Part shown: piece after piece, positions 7,864-18,591 of the stretch | Layout: each line of letters begins with the position of its first letter | Numbering within the stretch: position 1 is the stretch's first letter | NCBI GenBank assembly: GCA_002682825.1 | Contig: NOKP01000001.1 | Coordinates: 2,501-66,500, forward strand | Length of the DNA: 64,000 nt | Direction: 5' to 3' | DNA from: Neonectria sp. B-13 | Lineage: Eukaryota; Ascomycota; Sordariomycetes; Hypocreales; Nectriaceae | Program-made: the position numbers and the translations under genes | Notes under the pieces: generated by a model | The model's input: the letters and a program-made list of their open reading frames with translations, nothing else | What the model was told of the DNA's origin: nothing | Databases searched by the model: none

Positions 7864-10662
7864 ATGAATTTCCTGAAGAAAGCCAAGGCCCAGGCCAAGG
7901 GTGCTGTTCAAGATGCCCAGGGTTTGTATGATCAGTACAAACAACAGCAGCAGCCACAGCCACAGCCACAACAGCAGCAGGGATATCAGCAACCTCAACA
8001 AGGGTATCAGCAGCCTCAGCAGTCCCACCATGGATACACACACCATCAACAAGGGCACCAACCACAGCAACAACCCTATGCGCCTCATGGTGGTCATCAT
8101 CAGCCATCGCAGGGCTACCAGCCAAGCCATCAAGTGCCACAGCAGACCCAGCAGCCCTACCACCAAGGACAGCAAGCCTATTCTCCGAGCGGCTATCAAC
8201 ACGACCAATACGGTGGCCATCATCAGCACCCAGGCGTGGGCTACCAGCAACCTTCACCACCTGTAACGCAACAGGCCCCCCAACAATCATACCAGCCGCA
8301 TTCAGGACAGTCACCAACTCATCCCAACGAGCTACCATCCCCTCCTCCGCCAACTAGTCAGCCCTACAACATGAACTCTCTATACCAGTCACTCCCCGAT
8401 GCCACTCATCCATCCTCCGCATCGCCAGTCTCGCCATACTCACCGCCGCCGGCTCATCAATACCACGCACCACCGTCCAACCACGCTACTCCGCCGATGA
8501 TGCAATCTGCATCTCCTGGAGTTATTCCACCATCGCAACTGTCACCAACTACACCAAGTTCAGCCACTAACATCGTGAGAAGTAGCGAGATATCCGGACC
8601 TTCTGATGTGGGTTATTCTACTCAAAGCAATATCAAGCCACCATCTGCCTTGGAGCTAAATGGGTCAGAGAATTGTCCTCGACATGAGCCTGCATCAGTG
8701 GACAGAATCCAGTTCTACGTCTTCCAGCCTCGTGTCCTTTCACAAGTCCAACCGTCACTTGAGGCTGACAATTTCGGCGTCTGCGCTGCATGCTTCTCAA
8801 CCTACGTCACCCCATATCCGAATCTTGCTAGTAATTTTGAGCCACGCAAGAAGACTGAGGCCCATCCAGATGCGCCACAAGCTAGCTTCGAGAAGCTCTT
8901 TTGCGACTTTGCACTACCCACGGTCCGGCAGATCTTTTACCAGCAATGTGTACCGCGTGCTATAGTCATGCCTCTGCTGCAATTTGCGAAGTGTGCGGTT
9001 GCTTTGCCAGCCTGTGAAGGCACCCTCATTGACCAACCTGTCGAGTATTACGAGTCGAAAAGAGGCGATGGATTCGCATGTTGTAAGACATGTTTCGGGT
9101 GGTTCATTCGTAGCACCGCGTTTGAACGAGAAATGGTCCCAGAGACCCCGAATAACGGCTGGTTCTGTGATATCGGATCTCGGGGATACATCTTTCGGGC
9201 TTTGGTTGCTGAGCTGGAACAGCAACGACCCGACTTCAAGGAGTTTTCAATCGAGGCAAAGCAACGGAATACCCTTCCATCCTGCCCGGGATTGGGAGAT
9301 CCAATAGCCCCAGAGGACTCCGATGGCCCCCATTTCACCTATGAGGCAGTCAACGATAAGTCGGGGGTCTTCTGTCAGGCTTGCTTCTGGGACAAGGTGC
9401 TTGGAACAAGTATGGAACCATTCTTCAACGCCTACACAAAGCTCGAACAGCAACACTACGGGGTTATTCAGTGTGATTTGGCGGGTCTGCCGGAGTCATT
9501 TGCTATGAAAGCTGCTATTCGCGCTGGAGATGATGAGGTCTGGCGACGCTGCGTAGTTGGACGTCTCACTCTGCCAAAATGCGAAGGCATCCAGTGCGTC
9601 GACGAGGAAGCCTTGCAAAGCCAAGATGCGACAGCGACTCAGTGGTACTGCTTCACTGACTATCCCTCGATCGAAGTTTGTCCATTCTGCTATTGCGCAA
9701 CCGTCGATATCCTTGGAGCTAGTCCTCTCTTCTCGCCGATCACAAGACCATTACAACCCGGAGTCCTCCGCATGTGCTATCTAGCACAAGCTGAGAACCT
9801 TGACGCCGACGTGTCTGACGCGGCCAACTTCGAGAACACTCTTGTTTGGCGTGGGACTATGCTTCGCAACTGGCTGCACCAAGGCTATGACTGGCACGGC
9901 AACTTCTACGGCCTGAAGCACGTGGCCAAAGCCATTGCAAGTTGGCCGCCCCCGTGTAATTCCGGCTTTCGGGCATGGAAGCCCATCAATGGACGGAAGT
10001 GGTATGGCAACGGTTTCTATGCCGAGGGCGACGAGCACAAGACTGGGATCCGTGTCTGTGAGGAGTGCTTCACACATTACATAAAGGACACGCCGTTGGA
10101 GTCGTTTGTGGGAACAGACCTGACCGACCAAGTGAATGCGTCACTCCCAAATGGCTATATCTGCTGTACTATGACTAGACGATCGCGCGACGAACTTCAC
10201 GCCGCTTGCGAGAAAGGCGATTTTCACCAGTTCTCAAGGTACTGGGCCGCGAGAAAGGACTGCGAAGACAGACGTAAGGCTATCGAGGAGCGATGTGAGA
10301 AACAGGCACAGAAGCAACAGCTGGCTCTGAATGTGCTGAATGCGCAGAACCAGCTGGCGTACATCAACCTAATGAAAGGGTTGACAGCCAATACGAACGC
10401 GACCATTATGGGCATTGGCGGGTCTGTAGCTGAGGCCGCATCGCCAGACTACGGACAGAGGTATGGTAACTCAGTAGTTGGCCACGGGTATCTCACAGCA
10501 TCTGGCGCAAACGCTGCACAAGCTCGCATAGACGCGGCAAATCTGTCACAGCAGGGTGTGAGTCTGGCGACGTTCCAGCCTTCAGGTGATACGTGGCAGG
10601 ATACTCAGCAACTACTTGCCATCTCGAAGGCTATTGACGACGAGTGGAATGCCATTAGATGA
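7864..10662 (+). CDS. Large protein with prion-like N-terminus and five CxxC modules
   Basis: An intronless 932-residue protein. Residues 1-25 form a basic amphipathic helix. Residues about 27-200 are extremely rich in Gln, Pro, His, Tyr and Gly, followed by a Pro/Ser/Thr-rich stretch to about 270. The rest is folded and repetitive: CxxC pairs, each followed by an aromatic residue, lie at residues 307/310, 407/410, 504/507, 606/609 and 732/735. Most units also have an upstream LPxC or PPPC step and a downstream single Cys. The C-terminal 180 residues contain a charged helix rich in Glu, Lys and Gln, then a polar tail. I see no membrane segment or signal peptide. The spacing suggests repeated small zinc-binding domains in a cytoplasmic or nuclear protein. 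I do not know a named family; fungal homologues are probably listed as hypothetical. Confidence 0.85.
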   Translation: MNFLKKAKAQAKGAVQDAQGLYDQYKQQQQPQPQPQQQQGYQQPQQGYQQPQQSHHGYTHHQQGHQPQQQPYAPHGGHHQPSQGYQPSHQVPQQTQQPYHQGQQAYSPSGYQHDQYGGHHQHPGVGYQQPSPPVTQQAPQQSYQPHSGQSPTHPNELPSPPPPTSQPYNMNSLYQSLPDATHPSSASPVSPYSPPPAHQYHAPPSNHATPPMMQSASPGVIPPSQLSPTTPSSATNIVRSSEISGPSDVGYSTQSNIKPPSALELNGSENCPRHEPASVDRIQFYVFQPRVLSQVQPSLEADNFGVCAACFSTYVTPYPNLASNFEPRKKTEAHPDAPQASFEKLFCDFALPTVRQIFYQQCVPRAIVMPLLQFAKCAVALPACEGTLIDQPVEYYESKRGDGFACCKTCFGWFIRSTAFEREMVPETPNNGWFCDIGSRGYIFRALVAELEQQRPDFKEFSIEAKQRNTLPSCPGLGDPIAPEDSDGPHFTYEAVNDKSGVFCQACFWDKVLGTSMEPFFNAYTKLEQQHYGVIQCDLAGLPESFAMKAAIRAGDDEVWRRCVVGRLTLPKCEGIQCVDEEALQSQDATATQWYCFTDYPSIEVCPFCYCATVDILGASPLFSPITRPLQPGVLRMCYLAQAENLDADVSDAANFENTLVWRGTMLRNWLHQGYDWHGNFYGLKHVAKAIASWPPPCNSGFRAWKPINGRKWYGNGFYAEGDEHKTGIRVCEECFTHYIKDTPLESFVGTDLTDQVNASLPNGYICCTMTRRSRDELHAACEKGDFHQFSRYWAARKDCEDRRKAIEERCEKQAQKQQLALNVLNAQNQLAYINLMKGLTANTNATIMGIGGSVAEAASPDYGQRYGNSVVGHGYLTASGANAAQARIDAANLSQQGVSLATFQPSGDTWQDTQQLLAISKAIDDEWNAIR

Positions 10663-11501
10663 GAGAGTTCTTTTTCAAGATGAGAAAACAAGTACGCATG
10701 TGACTAAAACAAACTTGGGTATGATAGTGAATTCCCCGGCTCCGCCATTGCTTCATAAATCGTATCGGTAAAAGAATTTCAAATTCTCCTCGAGACCGTG
10801 TCTTAACTGCCAGATAGCAAAATCCTCCCCATTGGCCAAGCCGGCTCCGAGGAGGCGGGCAGCGACGGAATTCAGGTTCAAGCACTCATACAGTGGGTAA
10901 CTTTCGTAACTGTCCTCGATAGTCTCGATCGAACATGGAGTCTGTCATGGATATTGGAACTGTTGGGGCGGCACAGTGTCACATGAGAGATAGTATGTAC
11001 GCACCGACCCAATTATCCCTCATGCATCGACCGAGATAAGGAAGGAATTTCCAACGCTGGATAGCGTCAAGCATGTAAAGAACCGTCCCAAGGAAAATGT
11101 AGCCCTCGTGTTGATAAAAAACAACCCCCGCAATAGCAATCAAGGTTTCCTAATTGCTATCAATCAGATACTCATTCGTTCCTTGGGCAGCTCTGGATAA
11201 ATGAGCTTCTGCTACTCGAAGGCGACGTTCTTTGCCTGGTCTTCCGCAGTAGCTTCGGACAGGAACTCGAACGCTCGGAGCCCATCATTTACAATACACC
11301 TGGTCATTTGTCCATGCCTCAAACACCAAACGCCAAACGCCTTCTGATCTTGAACGAGCAAATCTGTCGGGTTCAAACCATTCCGTCCAACTTCAGCCTG
11401 CCACCTCTACAACAAACTAGAGGCACATAGTGTAACTTTTCTTGATTTTACTGTTAGGGTTTCCCTTGGTCAAACCTTGTTCAGGGAAAAACTGACCTTC
11501 A
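10663..11501. other. Intergenic region, no gene seen
   Basis: About 840 bp with normal base composition. Only short open frames without recognisable products occur on either strand. Confidence 0.5.
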
Positions 11502-11777
11502 TTAGATGGGAAAATCAACAGTCTTCATTATGGAATCCCATCCCTTGACACGATAGATAGCCAAGAAAACAAGTGCAATGATCATTATGATGGGTGTTGA
11601 GACCATGACATGGTTGGCATTTTGCGGAGACCCGTCATTTGGCTGTGCCGGAGTAGATGTTTCTTTGAGCCCTGGGTTTGTCTGGGCTGTTTGTGCTTGC
11701 ATTAGGTTGGGTGCACAGGCATAGAGTACTAGGGTCATCGCCCGTAGAGAAAGATGGCGTTGGATGTTTTCCACCAT
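11502..11777 (-). CDS. Small putative single-pass membrane protein
   Basis: The 91-codon frame starts at ATG 11777; the longer frame begins at a TTG and is not used. The N-terminus resembles a signal peptide (basic start, hydrophobic core, then QAQT). A Thr/Pro/Asn-rich stretch follows, then one strong hydrophobic helix (about residues 57-75, TPIIMIIALVFLAIY) and a short basic tail. This is the layout of a small type I membrane protein. No family is recognised, and short length makes the call tentative. Confidence 0.4.
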   Translation of the reverse strand: MVENIQRHLSLRAMTLVLYACAPNLMQAQTAQTNPGLKETSTPAQPNDGSPQNANHVMVSTPIIMIIALVFLAIYRVKGWDSIMKTVDFPI

Positions 11778-12717
11778 GTTTTTGCGAGATGGGGGAATTT
11801 GGGTTGATGCGTAGAAGTTGGTTGGATAAAGATGCCAGGACAAGTGTGCAGGCTACCCGATATTTATAACTCTTCGATGGACTGTCGAGCTGAAGAGGCA
11901 GCCTACGAATTAATGCAATCTGATCAACAGTGTGGGGTTTAGATATGATACGAGACACGGGATATGCTCCTAAGTGCTCTGACCCGGCCGGGATGACGCG
12001 ACTTCGGGGTTTGATGCTCTCCCGGCCCGTGGGGTCAAACTCCGGGACGCGAAGCAGCCCCCGAGAATAAGAAACAATCACACTACGCAGTCCGCTGCCC
12101 TTTGACTTCGACCAGGACCACAAATTTGAAATCCTTCCTCACATGGTTGCAAATTGGACAACCGCGGAAGCCCGGATTTTGTGCCGGAAATTAAATCGGA
12201 GGCCCATCGTTGCCAGTCTTCTTTCAGTATGTCGGCTCCGGGACAATCTCCCTTTGAGTGGGGTGTGTGTGGCAGAGAGGCTAGCACCTTTCTTGCTGGA
12301 TGTCGACGCCCAACGGCATATTGGACCATTGATTACTCCCGATGAGATAATGCTGAAGAAATCTCACCGCTAACATAGCCTGCACAAGTCCGCAGCCATC
12401 TTATGCAGACGTGGCTCATTCAGTGGCGTCATATGATGTACCAGTGAAATGCTATCTCTGGTGTAAATATATTGAAAGATCTCAGCAAAAACAGTTCACC
12501 CTACTGAAATAGAGATTAGCTTTCACTACGTTACAGCATAGATAGGAAGACAAATGTAGTATTTCAACAGCTACTCACAGCAGACTGTGACCCAATACAG
12601 TAAGACTGCTACTGTAGCAGCTCTAATATCTAAAAGAAATAACCTAAATACAATACAGGAGAGCGCGATTCTAGAAGCTCTTCCCTCGAACACTAAGCGT
12701 ATCATAGTAGCCCAGAA
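11778..12717. other. Intergenic region, no gene seen
   Basis: It holds the upstream region of the small membrane protein and the 3' flank of the secreted protein gene. Base composition becomes AT-richer toward 12500-12700. No supported gene. Confidence 0.5.
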
Positions 12718-13730
12718 TTAATCGAAGGAAATGTCAAAGGGCACCCGGGCAATCCCTTCATTAGGCATGGGCTCGCTATAGGTTAGGGCGGTACAAATCG
12801 CGTTGCACCCAACAATGTGGTTGATAGGCAGGGCAATGCTGAATTCAGCCTGGCCACGAACCCAGCGACCGTTCTTGTTCTCGGTTTGCTGCTGAACCGC
12901 TACAGAGAAATCGGTTAGATTTGAGAAACCAGAGGTTCGGAGACATAGCCTGCTTACTCCCATCAGTCTTGCCTACGCAGACTCGTGACATGTGTCCCCA
13001 GATGCGCTTGGTGCGGTCGGCGTACCAGACCTGATGACAGCCTTGGTCATCCCAAGTGCATCGGCTATAGCGAGAATTAGCTTGATTGTACATAAACAAC
13101 TAAGATGCGGCCATACTTGGTCGAGGATGTAGTCGTGCAGATCTGGGTCGAGGTTCCCTTCACGTCTGAATGCTGATACTTGACGTTGGAACCAAACGAG
13201 ACTTTAGCGTTGGTGTCAGGGATGGCGTATTCAAGCTTGGCCTCGAGAATCTGCCAGTCAACACCATTGCTTGAGGACTTAGTATATCCAGTGCAGCTTT
13301 GTTCTAGTTGGGCGACATCCGAGTTGCAGGACGATGTCGTTCTGCAGTCGATAGCGGCACCAGAATTCTGCCAGCTCGAGTACTCCACTGCAGACTCGAC
13401 GAAGTAGTACTCAGTCCAGCAGTGGTCAGCACCGTGGCCAGTGGTGCAAGCATCGTCATTGCCTTTCTTGGGCAGCTTGACACCTTGGTCTACCGTGTAA
13501 CCTGTCTGCTTTGGGATCATGTAGCTTGGGTCTTCCGTGGAACAATCGGGAATCGCGTCACGGTAGATCTTGGCATCCACACGCTTGATAAGCGAATCAA
13601 GATCTTCACCACGAGCCTCCAGATCATTGACGATTTTGCGGACAGCACGCTCGGTCATGGGTTCCCGTTTGGTGGGGATTGCAGCCGCCAGAGATAGGCA
13701 TACAAGTGTGGCAACCAAGCTGCGATGCAT
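12718..13730 (-). CDS. Secreted cysteine-containing protein, family unknown
   Basis: Exons in order are 13730-13117, 13064-12958 and 12899-12718, giving exactly 300 residues. The introns are 52 and 58 bp, GT-AG, and both keep phase. ATG 13730 gives a typical signal peptide (MHRSLVATLVCLSLAAA) followed by PTKR, a possible Kex2-type pro-sequence site. The mature protein has about ten cysteines, in pairs around CTTGHGADHC, CRTTSSC, a CTWDDQGC segment and near the C-terminus, and several Trp and Tyr. It looks like a disulphide-stabilised beta-rich secreted protein. It is the last normal gene before the AT-rich block, a usual position for fast-evolving secreted proteins. I do not assign a function. 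Confidence 0.8.
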
Positions 13731-14340
13731 GGTGATGATGGATATCAACAGGTTAAGTCGGAATGTCGGTGGTAGGTATTTGAAGTCGAGGTTCTGACGT
13801 GGGACAATGAGATGAGAAAGTGTGTTCAGGTGAGACTGAGGATGATGGGAAAAGATGTGAAAGATTGAGCGAAATCAAGTTTCCTTAAGTACTGATTCTA
13901 CGACCAACCTACGTGTACAAGATCTCCTGACTCGAACAAGAAACAAGGTATCGTCTAGGTACTAAACCAAGGACCGGACGCCTTGGTATTGCTTAGGAAA
14001 TACCCGGGAGCTACTATGCCGGTGCACAGCCTTAACCAAGACCCTATCTTAGGCTTCACATTTAGATTATGTGAGGGTACCAATCCTTCAACGTTAGAGA
14101 TTAGACAGAGAAGCAAGGGGAACGGAAGTGGATGTTGAGGCCATATTCATGTTAGTGCCGCTCATCAGAAGGATTATCAGAGTATACATTTGGACAAGTA
14201 CCATAGCATATCTGCGCTTGTTGTAGGGTTCTTTTGCTGTTGAGCATTGTGAAAGTCGGTTGGTTGGTTCAACTGTCTCCAAGGAACAAGTACGCGGTTC
14301 GTATTCTGAATATCTCAACTGGCTAGATTAAAGTCTATTT
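13731..14340. other. Upstream region of secreted-protein gene, no other gene
   Basis: This is the promoter side of the secreted protein on the minus strand. A 74-codon frame at 14094-14318 on the minus strand has no support. Composition falls to AT-rich at about 14340. Confidence 0.5.
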
Positions 14341-15899
14341 CATCCTTCGACAGAATTAAGCCATAAATTACCCAGCCTATAGGGACCCATAGGTACCTAT
14401 GGCTATCCAATAGGTACCCATAGGACCCTATAAATAAATAATAAAGCCTATAGGTAATTCATAGAAACCTACTAAAGATTAGTAGGTACCTATAAGTACC
14501 TAAATAAGAAAACATATTACCTATAAAAGCTTAAAGGGAAATAAAGCTATAGAATGTATTAAAAATATATAACTATAGTATTTAAGAAGGAGAATTACTA
14601 ACTCTATCTATTATTAGAAAGATTATATATAATTAGTATATTAGATTATTATAAAGTTATTATAAATAAATATCTATAATAAATAAGAAAGATAATAGAA
14701 GAGAAAAAGGTTTAATTAAAAGTAAAAATAATTAATAGTTGAATCTACCAGATATAACTATTAAAGATATAATTAAAAGAACTATCTAATTAGCTATTTA
14801 AATATATAAAAGCTAAACTACTTTAAAACCTTAAAAATAACTTAAATATCCTTTTATATTAAAGTTATACATTTAGTATAAATAGTTATAAGATTAAAAG
14901 CTATATATAATTAGTATATTAGACTAATATAATAATAGGTTTAAGTATATATTAATAAAGATCCCTCTATAAGGGAACCTAATTTATAATAATGATTGTA
15001 TTATACATTGATTTCTTTATCTTAAGCCTAGTTGGTTTTAAAGTTCTTTATTAACCTTTGTATCTAACCTAAACCTATCTACCTTTTCTATCTAGTCTAA
15101 GTTTTTCCTTAACCCTATTCCCAGTATATAATCCTACCCTTGTTAGTCCTTGTATTTCCCTCTGATTTCATAATGCTAGACTAGCTGGCTATCTGCACTA
15201 GCTCTACATACCCTAGCAGCTCCTAGAATTATAGGGCATATTTGTCTCTAGTTAATTTGTTAATAATGGCTTTATCCTAGTATGATCTAGCTTCTAATCT
15301 TCTAGTAAGCTTTTTGAGAAACTCTTTTTCCTCTTTAATAAAGTTAATATTATTGACTTTAGTACTTTTATTGTTTAAGAGTAGATAGTAGCTAAATATA
15401 ACTAGATATACTATTTGAATAATACTAATTATTATATAGCTAGACTTAAAGCTACTAAGGCTATAGATTTTAGCCTAATAAAGCTACTACTTATACTTAA
15501 TAAGCTTAATCTTTCTATCTAAAGAGTAATAGTATTCTATTTTATATACTTTATAGCTCTATTTCTTACTATTAGGTTATAAGATATAATAAGTAATAAT
15601 TAAAGTAGAATGTATTATAGTTATATTATATTATATTATAGTATATTAAGAAAAAGGGAAGAAGGCTAATTAGACTTATTAGTTTAATAAGAGATAACTA
15701 GGTTATTTATATATATTATAGTTTAGAATAAGCTTTTTATAAATTAGATATTAAGGTTAGAGAGAGGGACTTAGATAGGTTAGAAAAATTGGCTTAAGAT
15801 ATAATATTAATATAAACTATACTACTAGGAAAGCTTATTATATTTAAGTTATTAGGATTTATAGTATTAGGTATAGTATCTTATTGTATTAATTACTAT
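14340..15899. repeat. AT-rich RIP-degraded sequence
   Basis: The sequence is mostly A and T, dominated by TA, TTA and ATA steps, with no open frame of note. Tetra-repeats such as CCTATAGG and GGTACC-like palindromic steps cluster at 14375-14520. This is the composition expected of old repeats mutated by RIP. Slightly less degraded patches (15000-15350) still show C/T-rich stretches, but I cannot name the original element. Confidence 0.75.
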
Positions 15900-16446
15900 T
15901 GTGGCAGGGGCTAAAGGCCAAGTGGGCTAGCTGGTTGCTAGCAGGGGTGTAATTGGGTATGGAAGGGGGCTACCGCAAGGAAGGTTAAGTAGGGAAGGAG
16001 GGAGAGGGTCTTTTTCTTTTCATTATCATCTTGAGAGAGAACGACAGGAGAGCTTCTTACTGTAGAGAGACAAGAGAAATGAGCTCATTTGAGCTCAAAG
16101 CTCAAGCCTTTGCCTTTGTTTACTGAGAAAGAATTCTGTAATTACATTCAAATCTTCACTCAATTCTGGGTCAAACCTCTGTCTTCTACAACGTCGATTG
16201 TCAAGCCGACTGTAGGCCTTTTTGATGCCTTGCTAACATTCTTTCCTGCTTTCGACTTGACAATCAACCTCATGAGATACTTCCCTATTAGGAGGTACTA
16301 AACACTAGACTGCCTGACCATATACGCGCTGTCTAGTGCAGCTTTGGGCTGACCGACTGAGACGCCTGTGCGATGCATTTCTGTGTACCTCACTAAGGGA
16401 CTGTCATCCATTTGGGGTGTTGTTTCTTGTCCCTTTCTGCCGCCAA
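15900..16446 (+). repeat. 547-bp repeat copy, LTR-like
   Basis: An island of near-normal composition inside the AT-rich block, beginning TGTGGCAGGGGC and ending CTTTCTGCCGCCAA. Its right half (about 16150-16446) is clearly homologous, in inverse orientation, to 49502-49795. The pentamer ACTAT flanks it on both sides (15895-15899 and 16447-16451) if the right end is taken at 16446, which would fit a target duplication. In such AT-rich flanks that may be chance. Size and the TG start suggest a solo LTR, but no internal retrotransposon region is present. Confidence 0.5.
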
Positions 16447-18365
16447 ACTATATATTATCTACTATATTATCTTAATCTATTAGATAATATTAACTAAGGT
16501 TAAAATTACTATAAATATTAATAAAGATAGTTTATAAATAGTTTTTTACTATTTCCTATAATATAAAAATAGTATTTACTTTTTAATAAAAAGGATTATT
16601 TTATGTTTTATTATTATAAATCTCTTAAATAATATACTAAAAGAAAAGTTTTAATATAAAGAGATTCTAGGTTTTCTAGAGCTATTTAATCTTATAAAGT
16701 ATAACTATTAATTTTCATTTAATTAATATAATAGATTATTATTTAGATATAATAGTCTTTAATAATATATACTTAGAAAAGTACTATTAAAACTACTATT
16801 TAAATTACTATTTATACTTATCTATAATTGTACTAAATAGTTATATGTTTCCTTTGCTTAAGCTTAATAAAGGGATAAGTCTTTGGATTTTAAACCTAAT
16901 TATTAACTTTTACCCTCTCTAGCTTTTAACTCCCGCTACTAAATCCCTTTATATAGCTTTATAGCTAATATTAGAGATAACTATAATAGGATTCCCTTAG
17001 TTTCTAATATATTACTCTTTTAGCTATAAATTAATTAAAATAGTATTATCTATTAATTATATAATTTATAAGGTATAAATAGGGTTATATAACTTCTTAA
17101 AGCACTATTAAAACTACTGTTTGGACTACTGTTTCTGCTTATCTACAATTGCACTAAACAGTTATATGTTTCCTTTGCTTAAGCTTAACAGAGGGATAGA
17201 TCTTTGGATTTTGAACCTAATTATTAACTTTTGCCCCCTCCATCCACTGACGCTAGGAACGACCATCAGGATTCCTAGAACTCCCTCTGCCAAATCCCTC
17301 CACGATTTATAGCCAATGTTAGAGATAACTATAGTAGGATTCTCTCGCTTTCTAATGCAGTCATTACTCCTTTGGTTGTAGATTAGTTAGTATAGCATTA
17401 TTTATCAACTGCATAACCCATAAGACATAGTTATTATACTTTAAACTATTAATAAACCTCTTCTCTATATTAGTAGTATTATTATTCTTTTCTAGCTTTA
17501 AAGCTAGTCTTTCTAAAAAGACCTATTCTATTATAATCTATTAGGCTATTGCTTTATTAGGCTAGATTCTATCTTATAGTAGAATATAATAACTAAAGAC
17601 TATTAATTAAACTAATTCCTTAGCCTTAAGGTATTAATTAGTTTTAACTTCTTTTATATCTTATAAATTAGACTTTTAAACTATAATTTATAGCTTAGAA
17701 ATAAGGCTTAAATCTACTTAAAATAGGCTATATAGATTGTATAAGAGCTTATAAGTATAGCTTAGTAAGAGCTTACTAAGTGTTATAGCCTAGGTTAACC
17801 CTAGTTATATAGTATATATATATTATATTTACCTTTACTAATTTCCTATTAATTATAGAAAGATTATAATTACTAATTATAATCTATTATAGATTATAAT
17901 TACTAACTATAATCTATTATAGATTATAACTTTAAACTATAACTAATCTATTAAATAGGATTATAATTCTAAACTATAATTTAATAGAATACTATAAAAT
18001 ATATATATATATTCACTTAATACATTAGATAAGAGCCTTAAGCTCCTTAGCTATTAATACTCTACTTTAATTATATAATAACTTACTATTGTATATTATT
18101 ACTATGATCTATATTACTTAATATAATATCCTAATCTACTTAATCATTAAACTATACACTTTAGACCTATTTTAGACCTTTAGGTTAAACCTAACTATTA
18201 TATAAGTAATTAAGCTTTTAAACTTAGGTTTAAAGACTAAGCTATAGAATAGATTCTTTTTTTAGCTTAAGTAAATAGACTTTTAAACTTAGGTTTAAAA
18301 CCTAATTACCTTATACTAGCTATCTTTAGTTATTTAACCTTAGAATATAAGTATTCTATATTATA

Positions 18366-18397
<32 letters not shown>

Positions 18398-18590
18398 TAT
18401 ATAATATAGTAAATTCTAGCCTTAACCTAAGAGCAAAATGCCCAGCTATATACTACTATTCATTATAGCTTCTATTAATCAATAGCCTTATATAATGAAA
18501 TAAATGCAAAAATCTGCAATATCTATCTTAATGCTATTAATACCTAATAAATCACTACTAAAAACCAACAACATCTCGCCTCCTTCTAAA
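16447..18590. repeat. AT-rich RIP-degraded block with tandem duplication
   Basis: About 2.1 kb of very AT-rich DNA. Two tandem copies of a segment of about 310 bp are recognisable: about 16789-17083 and 17101-17427. They share the core TTATATGTTTCCTTTGCTTA and the TTTGGATTTT segment. The second copy keeps many C and G bases that are T and A in the first, showing graded RIP. Short tandem units occur at 17850-17950 (copies built on ATAATCTATTATAGATTATA) and an (ATT)n microsatellite at about 18362-18393. No gene. Confidence 0.75.
17990..18215 (-). repeat. Heavily mutated copy of the 58.8-kb repeat
   Basis: This stretch aligns base for base in reverse orientation with about 58830-59045. Landmarks are GAGCCTTAAGCTCCTTAGCT and TAACTTACTATTG. 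Almost every difference is C-to-T or G-to-A relative to the other copy, the mark of RIP. Confidence 0.8.
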
Positions 18591-18591
18591 G

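Noticed and set aside
14094..14318. Small minus-strand ORF with a hydrophobic stretch
   Set aside because: It lies at the edge of the RIP block, has no homologous features or splice context, and is too short to support.
15895..16451. ACTAT direct repeat as proof of an LTR insertion
   Set aside because: The flanks are so AT-rich that a 5-bp match is expected often, and it needs an end one base beyond the TG...CA rule; kept only as a hint.
18362..18393. Short regular repeats that might suggest a CRISPR array
   Set aside because: It is a simple (ATT)n microsatellite in AT-rich fungal DNA; no spacers exist and CRISPR is not expected in a fungus.
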